From Opitutia bacterium (GTDB lineage Bacteria; Verrucomicrobiota; Verrucomicrobiia; Opitutales; Opitutaceae): a DNA stretch of 64,000 nucleotides. The stretch spans positions 1 to 64,000 of the forward strand of contig CANJIU010000016.1 in assembly GCA_947474365.1 (NCBI GenBank). The letters are read 5' to 3'. The notes under the pieces are model-generated. The model did no database searches and was not told where the DNA came from. It saw only the letters and a program-made list of their open reading frames with translations. Position 1 is the stretch's first letter, and each line of letters starts with the position of its first letter. Shown here piece by piece: positions 51,495 to 59,375 of the stretch. A program made the translations under genes and the position numbers.

Positions 51495-53012
51495 ATGCCT
51501 GCTCCCGCTTCCACTGTCCGCACCCAGGTCCTCGTTGTCGGCTCCGGCGCTGCCGGACTCACTGCCGCCCTCGCGGCGGCCCGCAACGGCGCCGAGACCC
51601 TTCTCATCGAAAGCGCCGGTTTTCTCGGCGGCATTTCCGCCACACTGCCGTGGCTCGGTTTCCACGACCGCGACTACCGCCTGGTCGTCAAGGGCCTCCC
51701 GCTTGAATTCTGCCAACGCCTGCAGGCGCTCGGGGCTGCGAGTCAGCACGAACTCGACCCCAAGTGCGCCTCGGCCATCAGCATCGATTCCCATTGGTGG
51801 AAAATTCTCGCCATGCAACTCGTCCGCGAGGCCGGCGTGCGGCTCATGCTGCACACCCAGGTCGTCGACACGATTCGCGAGGGCGACCGCATCGCCGGCG
51901 TCATCGTGGAAAACAAATCCGGCCGCCAGCGCGTTGAGGCGGGCATTACGATCGACTGCAGTGGCGATGGCGATGTCGCCGCGCGTGGCAACGTCGCCTG
52001 GGCCAAGGGCCGCACCGGTGACGGCCTCGTGCAGGCGCCCACTCTCGTCTTCAAGCTCGCCGGCGTAAGCCGCGCCGGATTCATCGCCGGCTGCAAGAAT
52101 CCCGACATCAATTACCGCGAGTGGATCGCCCCCTACCCTGACCTGCGGGAAAAGATGATGCGCCGCATCGACCGCATGCACGTGATCATCTGCGGTGGCT
52201 ACGCCAAGCTCGTCGAACAGGCCCGTGCCGCCGGCGAGTTTAGCGTCCCGCAGACGCGCATCGTCGGGGTCAAGCTGCACCAGCCCGATCAATTCCTCGT
52301 CGTCATGACCCGCGTGCTCGGGCTCGACCCGACCAACACCGCGAGCCTGACCGACGCCTACACGCGCGTCTACGAGCAGATCCCGGTCCTCGTCCGCTTT
52401 TTTCAGAAGTGGGTGCCCGGCTTCGAGCAGTCCCACCTGGGTGAAATCGCCCCCATGCTCGGCGTGCGCGAGAGCCGCCGCATCATGGGCGACTACGTGC
52501 TCAACGCCGAGGATCTGATCGCCGGCCGCGTGTTCGACGACGCCGTCAGCATGGGCGCCTATCACATCGACATTCATCGTCCCGCCGGCACGTGGGTCGA
52601 TTCACACAACGTCCGCGCCTATACGATTCCGTTGCGCAGCCTAATCGCCCGCGACGTCGACGGACTCCTCATGGCCGGCAAATGCCTTTCTGCCACCCAC
52701 GAGGCCGTCGCCTCCACCCGCGTGATTCCGATCTGCATGGGACAAGGCCAGGCCGTCGGCACCGTCGCAGCATTGGCCGTAAAACGCCGGGTCGGCGTGC
52801 GGCAGGTTGCCATCTCGGAGTTGCAGGACACCCTCGCCGCCCAGGGCGCCGAGTTCGGACGCACGGTCGGCGCGCCAAACCAGGCGGCCATCGACGAAGT
52901 GGGCCAGCTGCCATTCGACGAACCACCGACCACCGGCGACAAGGACGCCGCGTCATCAACCGCCGCGGCGTGGGTGCCGGCAACGGCCTCCCGCGCGAAT
53001 CACCTCGCGTGA
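51495..53012 (+). CDS. FAD-dependent oxidoreductase (FAD_oxidored family)
   Basis: 505 residues from ATG 51495; the upstream extension is unlikely. FAD-binding VLVVGSGAAGLTAALAAARNGAETLLIE (GxGxxG), a second FAD contact ITIDCSGDGDVAARGN, and the C-terminal IPLRSLIARDVDGLLMAGKCLSATHEAVASTRVIPICMGQGQAVGTVAALA, all typical of the Pfam FAD_oxidored group common in this phylum. Substrate unknown, probably a sugar derivative. No signal peptide. A C-terminal tail after residue 480 looks low-complexity. Confidence 0.9.
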   Translation: MPAPASTVRTQVLVVGSGAAGLTAALAAARNGAETLLIESAGFLGGISATLPWLGFHDRDYRLVVKGLPLEFCQRLQALGAASQHELDPKCASAISIDSHWWKILAMQLVREAGVRLMLHTQVVDTIREGDRIAGVIVENKSGRQRVEAGITIDCSGDGDVAARGNVAWAKGRTGDGLVQAPTLVFKLAGVSRAGFIAGCKNPDINYREWIAPYPDLREKMMRRIDRMHVIICGGYAKLVEQARAAGEFSVPQTRIVGVKLHQPDQFLVVMTRVLGLDPTNTASLTDAYTRVYEQIPVLVRFFQKWVPGFEQSHLGEIAPMLGVRESRRIMGDYVLNAEDLIAGRVFDDAVSMGAYHIDIHRPAGTWVDSHNVRAYTIPLRSLIARDVDGLLMAGKCLSATHEAVASTRVIPICMGQGQAVGTVAALAVKRRVGVRQVAISELQDTLAAQGAEFGRTVGAPNQAAIDEVGQLPFDEPPTTGDKDAASSTAAAWVPATASRANHLA

Positions 53013-53043
53013 CGCCATCCGTCTCCGCCACGGCTTCCCACTA

Positions 53044-53100
53044 GGACCGCGACACCCTGATATCGTCGCGGTCGGCAAACCCACCGAGGGCGCCGCGTCC
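53044..53100. repeat. Degraded hairpin repeat related to the 49928 element
   Basis: GGACCGCGACACCCT (from about 53044) faces CCACCGAGGGCGCCGCGTCC (to 53100) in imperfect inverted arrangement. It lies between the FAD oxidoreductase and the first Asp-box protein gene. Confidence 0.4.
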
Positions 53101-53133
53101 CCCATAAAACCCCGCATCGATTTCCTTTTCCCC

Positions 53134-54336
53134 ATGTCGCATCGCCGTTTTCCGCTTACCCTTCTCGCGGTAGCGCTGTCCGCCATCGCCTCCGCTGCTC
53201 CGACGCCACCCGCCATCGACGCCATCTATTCCGGCAAGGCGAAGGAGGCCTACTACGCATTTCCGACCACGTGGATCGCAGCCGCCGACACCCACTACCA
53301 GCGGCGTTCCGAGGCGAGCGCAGTGAATCTGAAAAATGGAGACGTGCTCGTCGCCTGGTGCGATCTCGTCGGCCACAGCGACAACGCCAAGGGCTACATC
53401 TCCGCCGTCGAGTTGTCGCCCACCGGCGAGCCCCGCGGCGCGCCGCGCATCATCGTTCCCACTCCGCCCGACGGCCTCAACTCGCTCTCTCCCGCCTTGC
53501 GCCGCATGGCCAACGGCGAGATCGGCCTCGCCTTCAGCTACCGAATGAGCACCAAGTCGGCCTCGCGCCGCTTCGCCCACTCTTCCGACGAAGGCCGCAC
53601 GTGGTCCGAGCCCGTGCTCGTGTCGGATGGCAGCGACGCCTACATGACCGGCTGCAACGACCGGCTCACCGTGCACAGCTCCGGTCGCCTGCTCGCCCCG
53701 CTCCATTGCTCCGAGGATTGGGACAAGCATCACCTCTCCGTGAAAACGTCCTGGTCAGACGACCACGGTCGCACGTGGCGGACGACGAAGGCCAAAATCG
53801 AGCTACCCTACGTGCGGTGGCCCACCGACGTTGGCCAAAACCAGCGCAAAATCGGCCTCGAGTCCGGCCCGCACGAACCGGGCATCGCCGAACGCGCCGA
53901 CGGCAGCCTGCTCATGACGATGCGCACACCCATGGGCACGCAGTTCTTCTCCGAGTCGTCCGACCGCGGCGAGACCTGGTCCGATCCGCGCAGCCTCGAA
54001 CTCACCAGCCCGCTCGCGCCCGCCAACCTCAGCCGCATTCCCGGCACCGACAAGCTCCTCATGGTCTGGACGCCCAACTACGAGTCGGCGAAGTCCATGA
54101 TGGGCAAACGCAACACGATCATGGCGTGCATCAGCGATGACGGCGGCCGCACCTGGCCCCACGCGAAACGGAAAATCATCGTGCATGATCCCGCCAAATC
54201 GACCGATTACCCCAGCGTGCTCTTCCGCGGCAACGAGGTTTGGATCACGCTGCGCGTGAGCAGCGGCTCGGGGGTTCTCCAGGGACTCACCGGTACGGCG
54301 CTTGTCCGCGTACCGCTCGCGTGGCTGAACGAGTGA
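53134..54336 (+). CDS. Secreted sialidase-fold (Asp-box) protein 1
   Basis: 400 residues. Signal peptide LTLLAVALSAIASAA. Six-bladed propeller with four Asp boxes: SSDEGRTW, SDDHGRTW, SSDRGETW and SDDGGRTW. RRSEASAVNLKNGDVLVAWCDL and EPGIAERADGSLLMTMRTPMG are the conserved exo-alpha-sialidase/BNR-4 stretches. No clear FRIP or Tyr-Glu catalytic set could be assigned. No nanA, nanE or nanK genes are present, so the true substrate may be another uronic- or keto-sugar glycoside. The stop overlaps the GTG of the second copy. Confidence 0.88.
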   Translation: MSHRRFPLTLLAVALSAIASAAPTPPAIDAIYSGKAKEAYYAFPTTWIAAADTHYQRRSEASAVNLKNGDVLVAWCDLVGHSDNAKGYISAVELSPTGEPRGAPRIIVPTPPDGLNSLSPALRRMANGEIGLAFSYRMSTKSASRRFAHSSDEGRTWSEPVLVSDGSDAYMTGCNDRLTVHSSGRLLAPLHCSEDWDKHHLSVKTSWSDDHGRTWRTTKAKIELPYVRWPTDVGQNQRKIGLESGPHEPGIAERADGSLLMTMRTPMGTQFFSESSDRGETWSDPRSLELTSPLAPANLSRIPGTDKLLMVWTPNYESAKSMMGKRNTIMACISDDGGRTWPHAKRKIIVHDPAKSTDYPSVLFRGNEVWITLRVSSGSGVLQGLTGTALVRVPLAWLNE

Positions 54337-55484
54337 CACCATTCGGGGCGGACCACGCGACGTACGCGTTCCCCCTCGTGCCGGTCGCCCCCGCCGACGC
54401 GCACCACTCGCGCCGCGGGGAAGCCACGCTTGTCACCCGGCGCGATGGCAACGTGCTCATGGCTTACGGCCGCTTCACCGGCCGCACTGACCCCGGCTAC
54501 GATCGGCTCGCGGCCGAACGGGCGCAGCGTTACCTGGGCTCCACCATCGAACGCGACAACGACTACGGCGAAGTCGCGACGCTGCTCCTCGATCGCACCG
54601 GCGCGCCCATCGGCCCCGAACGCGTGATCGTGCCCTGTCCGCCCGACGGCCTTAACGCGATGAATCCGGCGCTGACCCGCTTGCCCGACGGCCGCATCGG
54701 ATTGCTCTACAGCCACCGGATCAGCCGCCACGTTTCGTCACGACGTTTCCTCTCGTCGCACGACGACGGCGCCACCTGGACGGAGCCCGTCGTCATTTGC
54801 GACGAAGGCTATGTCAGCGGCGGCCACGATCGGTTCAACGTGTTGTCGACCGGCCGACTGCTCGCGCCGCTGCACTGCAGCGAAGACTGGGAAAAACACC
54901 ATCTGCACGTGCGCGTCGCGCGTTCCGACGACGCCGGGCGCTCGTGGCAAACCGGCGCCGCCATCCGTCTGCCGCAGGTCACGTGGCCCGACCGGCCCGG
55001 CATGGAGTCCGGCTGCAACGAACCCGGCGTCGCCGAACGAGACGACGGCTCGCTCCTGATGACGATGCGCACGGCGATGGGCACCCAATTCGGCTGTGAG
55101 TCGTTCGACCGCGGCGAAACCTGGACTTCCCCGCGCTCGCTCGAAGTCTCAAGTCCGAGCGCTCCCGCCCATCTTTCGCGCCTTCCGGGCACGGACAATC
55201 TGCTGCTCGTATGGACGCCGAACTACGACGCGACGCAGCCGATGAACGGCCACCGCCACACGTTGCTCGCGGGCGTCAGCACCGACGGCGGCCGCTCCTG
55301 GCCGCACGCGGGGCGAAAACTCCTCGTCCACGATTCCTCGCGCAACACGGACTACCCCGCCGTTTTTTATCACGGAGACGAGGCTTGGATCGCCGTCCGC
55401 CAATCGGACCAGCCCGCCGTGATTCAGGGCCGGATGTCGACCTGCCTGATGCGCGTGCCGCTGGCCTGGCTCGCGGGAGCGTGA
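54333..55484 (+). CDS. Sialidase-fold (Asp-box) protein 2
   Basis: 383 residues from a GTG overlapping the previous stop (GTGA). Clearly a paralogue of the preceding gene, with Asp boxes SHDDGATW, SDDAGRSW, SFDRGETW and STDGGRSW and a shared EPGVAERDDGSLLMTMRTAMGTQF segment. Unlike copy 1 it has no signal peptide, so it may act in the cytosol or be exported differently. Coupled translation suggests the pair acts together, one outside and one inside. Confidence 0.85.
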   Translation: MTPFGADHATYAFPLVPVAPADAHHSRRGEATLVTRRDGNVLMAYGRFTGRTDPGYDRLAAERAQRYLGSTIERDNDYGEVATLLLDRTGAPIGPERVIVPCPPDGLNAMNPALTRLPDGRIGLLYSHRISRHVSSRRFLSSHDDGATWTEPVVICDEGYVSGGHDRFNVLSTGRLLAPLHCSEDWEKHHLHVRVARSDDAGRSWQTGAAIRLPQVTWPDRPGMESGCNEPGVAERDDGSLLMTMRTAMGTQFGCESFDRGETWTSPRSLEVSSPSAPAHLSRLPGTDNLLLVWTPNYDATQPMNGHRHTLLAGVSTDGGRSWPHAGRKLLVHDSSRNTDYPAVFYHGDEAWIAVRQSDQPAVIQGRMSTCLMRVPLAWLAGA

Positions 55485-56217
55485 GTTCAAGCGAGGCACG
55501 TGCCCGCAGTGCAGGTCCGGGGCATTGGAAACGGCATTTCGGCCGCGGCGAACGCGACTTTATCCGCCTGCTCCACTTGTAACAATCAAAGATCGCTCTG
55601 GAGATGGCCAACCGAACCCTGAATTGTTCGCTCCATGCACTCGTAACAGGCCTCTCTTCGAAGGCACACGAAACAAGAATACGAGCGCACCCGCTTCCGA
55701 AACTGAGGTGACACCATCGGTCACGAGGGAGTAGCGACCGCGAATTCCCGTTCCGTCGGAGCCTACGTCGATCCCACGACACCGCATTTGCCGGGCATCG
55801 ACTGGCGATTCACGGACAGACCCCGTCGCAGAGCCCCTTTATTCCGCCGCGAATCCACTGAAGCAAGGCGGAGGTATGCGCATCTACCGCCAGTAAACCG
55901 AGCGTCCGAAGCGCATATAGGCTCTCGGGCATTCTCCGATGGCATGCTCTGCTGACGCGATGAGCCTCTTCGCGGCCAACTGGCTTGGTTGGGGAATCGA
56001 TGCTCGATGCATTTGCCGCAAAAAGACTCAATCTTGACGAGCGTGTTTTCCGCCACCTGCGTGGCGCCAATAGGCGCGGCGAGAAGCGTTTTGCGGTCGG
56101 TCAGGTCGCCAGCCCAACTCATGTGAGCCAGGCCGAGTTGCCGCAGGGCAGGCCCCCGCCCAACGCATCCCGCCGACTGCTTGCGCCCTGGAACGTTTCG
56201 AAAGATCGCCGCAAACC

Positions 56218-56239
56218 GACGCGACGAGGGCGTCGCGTC
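56218..56239. repeat. GACGCGACGAGGGC palindrome, copy 2
   Basis: GACGCGAC and GTCGCGTC arms surround GAGGGC; the sequence is the right arm of the element at 49928-49983, alone. Confidence 0.6.
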
Positions 56240-56544
56240 CCTAGAAACCGGATGCCGATCGGATCGACTGGAGTGGCGAAGCCCCCGTCGCTGGACGGAA
56301 GGCCCCTGCTCGTCTTCCAACTACAGGTCCTGCTGGATCATTCCCCATGGGGTCGGTCCTTGAATCGTTAGTTCCGCTTCGGGACCAACGAGCGGCTCGT
56401 TAGACGATCCGAAATCAGGATACCAATGATTGAACCTTTTCTCCAATTGCAGGGTCTTCGATCGGCGCGGACCGGCGGCGGGCACCGCCTCCGGCCAACA
56501 AATGGGAGATGATTCGGCGGGCGCGAGTCGGGTGAATCCCCCAC

Positions 56545-56639
56545 GATCCTTCTTACGACCTATATTGATCCTTCTTGGGATCGATACTGATCCTTGTTTG
56601 ATCCTTCTTTGATCGTTGTTTGATCCTTGTTCGATCCTT
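56545..56639. repeat. Tandem array with exact 11-bp period, TTGATCCTTNT units
   Basis: GATCCTT cores start at 56545, 56567, 56589, 56600, 56622 and 56633. GATCGTT is at 56611, and weaker units fill 56556 and 56578. All nine lie on one 11-bp grid. The sequence is unrelated to the CGGTCAT arrays, but the period is the same. It lies about 350 bp before the beta-lactamase-fold gene. Confidence 0.8.
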
Positions 56640-56792
56640 CACCCAGCGGCCTCGGACCGTGCGAGGCAGAATCGATCTAAACTACGGTGTCTTTCCCTGT
56701 GCCGCCGTCAGGTTGACTGCGACACGGCCAGCGATGACGGGGTTCACTTCACTCGCCCGCCCGGCCTGATCTTGGAGCCAGAATGTTTTGTC

Positions 56793-56866
56793 CTCCCGCA
56801 GATTCAGAAGGGCCACAGATGGGGAATGACGGCCTGCAACATCTGCGGTATTTCTGAATCTGCGGG
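56793..56866. repeat. 74-bp element with 16-bp perfect inverted ends
   Basis: TCCCGCAGATTCAGAA (56793-56808) is the exact complement of TTCTGAATCTGCGGGA (56851-56866). A small internal AGATG/CATCT pair lies inside. MITE- or REP-like. Confidence 0.75.
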
Positions 56867-56992
56867 AAACTCGCCTGTCTGTTCGGGTGCCAGCAGATTT
56901 ACCCGTTTCTCCAAAACTTTGACCGTCAATCCATTCCTGCCGCGATCCGTGTTCGGCTTGACCCGGTCGGCGCGCTGGCCTCGATCCCTGCC

Positions 56993-58117
56993 GTGTCTCC
57001 CCTGCGTTTTTGTCGCGCCCTGATTGGGGTCGTGGTCATCGCCACCGTCGCGTGGTGCGGCGCCGCGCCCGTCGACCCGCCGCGAGATACCATTGCCCTG
57101 GGCAAAGCCGTCGCGGAATCGCGCGCGATCGTCCTGCGCGAGCTGGCGCCCAAGGTGCCGGGAATGGCCGTGGCGGTCAGTGTAGACGGGAAGCTCGTCT
57201 GGTCCGAGGGTTTTGGATACAAGTATCTCGGCACCAAGACGCCGGTCACTGCGAAAACCCGGTTCCGCATTGGCAGCATCTCCAAGTCCCTGACGTCGGC
57301 CGGACTTGCCCTGCTCGTCGAGCGCGGCCTGGTGGACCTCGACGCCCCGATTCAAACGTACGTGCCCGATTTTCCGGTCAAGGGCGCGCCCATCACCACG
57401 CGCCAGCTCGGGGGCCATCTCTCTGGCATCCGCTACTATCGCGGCAACGAGACGATGCTCAACAAACCGTTCGCCAACGTGCGGGCCGGCCTGAAGATTT
57501 TCGAAAACGACCCGCTCGACGCACCGCCCGGCACAAAATACATCTACTCGACCTACGGCTGGACCGTGATCAGCGCCGTGATGGAGGGCGCCACCGGCCA
57601 GGATTTCCTCGCCTACATGGATGAAGCGGTGATCCGGCCGCTCGGCCTCACGCACACCGGTGCCGATTTCAAAGGAGTGAACGATCCGGATCGCACCTAT
57701 TTCTACCGCGGCGACGGGCCTGCCCATTTCACCGTCGCGCCCACCGTCGACAGTTCCTACAAGTGGGCCGGCGGCGGCTACCTGTCGACGCCGGAGGATC
57801 TGGTGCGGTTTGGGTCGGCGCTGCTTCAGCCCGGCTTTCTTCAGGCGAAGTCGCTCACGCTGCTCTTCACGTCGCAGAAAACCGCGGACGGCAAGCCAAC
57901 CGGCTACGGCTTCGGGTGGGTGATCGACAAGGACCGCCGTGGGCATCCGATATACTACCATCGCGGCGGCTCGATCGGCGGCACGTCGGTTCTGCTCCTG
58001 CACCCCTCGACCAAGACCGTCGTGGCGATGGCGTGCAATCACTCGACCACCCCGTTCCAAAAGGACAACTGGGAGCCGATCATCGAGTTGTTCGCGCCGC
58101 TCTTCACCGCGCGCTAG
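56993..58117 (+). CDS. Secreted serine beta-lactamase-fold hydrolase
   Basis: 374 residues from a GTG. Signal peptide LIGVVVIATVAWCGAA. Class C beta-lactamase / penicillin-binding family: catalytic SxxK in IGSISKSLTS, a YST in KYIYSTYGW in place of YxN, and HRGGSIGG in place of KTG. The same fold includes esterases and D-aminopeptidases, and the variant motifs suggest an esterase or peptidase instead of antibiotic resistance. It follows the repeat-rich stretch and stands alone. Confidence 0.88.
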   Translation: MSPLRFCRALIGVVVIATVAWCGAAPVDPPRDTIALGKAVAESRAIVLRELAPKVPGMAVAVSVDGKLVWSEGFGYKYLGTKTPVTAKTRFRIGSISKSLTSAGLALLVERGLVDLDAPIQTYVPDFPVKGAPITTRQLGGHLSGIRYYRGNETMLNKPFANVRAGLKIFENDPLDAPPGTKYIYSTYGWTVISAVMEGATGQDFLAYMDEAVIRPLGLTHTGADFKGVNDPDRTYFYRGDGPAHFTVAPTVDSSYKWAGGGYLSTPEDLVRFGSALLQPGFLQAKSLTLLFTSQKTADGKPTGYGFGWVIDKDRRGHPIYYHRGGSIGGTSVLLLHPSTKTVVAMACNHSTTPFQKDNWEPIIELFAPLFTAR

Positions 58118-58280
58118 CCGACGCCTCGCACAATACGAATTGTCGGAGTCGCGTCAGTTGCGACGCGCAAGGGTACCCGAAACCCGAAGACCCCCGCCCA
58201 CGCGCGGCTCCCTGCTTGAGCGTTGCCACGGACAGGGCGCGCCGGCTTGCTGGTTCCGCTCCGAAATCCCCGTGCCCACC

Positions 58281-59246
58281 ATGAAGCTTTTCGTGTGTCT
58301 TGCCGTGATGGTCGCCGTTTGCCCGGTCGCTCAGGCCCAGGCCTTCAAGCCCGGCGACGCGGTCGAATACACGGCTTATGGGAAATGGGAGCCCGGGGTC
58401 GTCGAGAGCGAATTGCCCGGCGGCCGACAGCTCTTGGTTCGCCGCAAACCCAGTGAGTTTTATCCCAAAGGCGATACGGCCGCGTATGCGCCGGATGAAT
58501 TGCGACGCCGTCAGCCCGAGGCGGCGGTGGCACCGACCGCGAGCCCGGCCACGCCGAAAACAACTCCGGCGGCCAGCACCGCATCAACCGCACCGCGGGC
58601 GACGCCAATCGGACTCCCGGTGGCCGACGCCGCCGGCCTGCTTACCAAGGAACAGGTCATTGCCTACGCCCGCCAGACAATGGGCGACAATCCGTGGGGC
58701 AATTCGAACCGCGACGCCGCTCTCGCCCAGATCCGCGATCACATCAAGGCGCACGGCACCACGTTCAGCGCCGACGCCGACTTCGTCGCGCGCATGGACA
58801 AGCAGGGCACGATGTCGTCGCACATCGGCTGGGCGGTCGATTTGCACCGCGGACCCGCTCCGAAAGTCACCGACTATTTTGGCACGTGGTCGCTCACCGC
58901 CGCGAATCGGGGCAGTCATTCCGTTTCATCGGAAGGCAGCACCGTTAAGATCAAGACCACGGATTCCCAGGCGAAGTCCGGCACCCTGGAGATCCGGGCG
59001 GATGCCACCTACATCTGGAAACTCGCCCCCAACGACCCTCCGTCCAAGTGGCTGAAGGGAACCTGGCGCGAGACCCGCCCCGCGGAAATGAATCCATGGG
59101 AATCGGGTCCGGCGCTCTGGCTCGAAAAGGCGAAGCAGGGTCTTGATTACATGGTTCGCATGGGCCGCGACCCCGCGTGGCCGGGCTGGATCGACGTTGG
59201 CGCCGGCGCGGGCCGCACGCCGGTCGAATACGGCAAACGGCAATGA
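58281..59246 (+). CDS. Secreted protein of unknown function
   Basis: 321 residues. The signal peptide LAVMVAVCPVAQAQ is followed by a small Tudor/Agenet-like beta segment (FKPGDAVEYTAYGKWEPGVVESELPGGRQLLVRRK, about 20-65). An Ala/Thr/Pro-rich linker (about 70-110) and a C-terminal domain of about 200 residues with GTWSLTAANRG and YIWKLAPNDPPSKWLKGTWRE come next. The whole family is not recognised. It may be co-transcribed with the next gene (gap about 130 bp). Confidence 0.75.
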   Translation: MKLFVCLAVMVAVCPVAQAQAFKPGDAVEYTAYGKWEPGVVESELPGGRQLLVRRKPSEFYPKGDTAAYAPDELRRRQPEAAVAPTASPATPKTTPAASTASTAPRATPIGLPVADAAGLLTKEQVIAYARQTMGDNPWGNSNRDAALAQIRDHIKAHGTTFSADADFVARMDKQGTMSSHIGWAVDLHRGPAPKVTDYFGTWSLTAANRGSHSVSSEGSTVKIKTTDSQAKSGTLEIRADATYIWKLAPNDPPSKWLKGTWRETRPAEMNPWESGPALWLEKAKQGLDYMVRMGRDPAWPGWIDVGAGAGRTPVEYGKRQ

Positions 59247-59375
59247 GACATTGTCACCACGACGGACCGCGGTTCATCCCTTCGGCCTAGATTATCTGCG
59301 GCGATGAGCTTTGCTCGCCGCACGGCTCCAACGCCGGTTGCCACTTCACCCTACCCCAACCTCGATAACGCCTTC

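Larger units (their letters stand above)
55485..56992. other. Gene-free 1.5-kb stretch with several repeats
   Basis: No reading frame in either direction looks like protein. It holds a GACGCGACGAGGGC palindrome (56218), an 11-bp-period array (56545-56639) and an inverted repeat with 16-bp arms (56793-56866). The first 700 bp show nothing recognisable. Confidence 0.65.

Noticed and set aside
53134..55484. A sialic-acid utilisation locus
   Set aside because: Only Asp-box propellers are present. No nanA lyase, nanE epimerase, nanK kinase or sialic-acid transporter is linked.
55763..56320. A 185-codon minus-strand frame in the gene-free stretch
   Set aside because: Arg/Ser/Pro-rich without motifs or a ribosome site, and it crosses the GACGCGACGAGGGC palindrome.
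56993..58117. An antibiotic-resistance beta-lactamase
   Set aside because: YxN and KTG are replaced by YST and HRG, which is more typical of esterases or peptidases of this fold.
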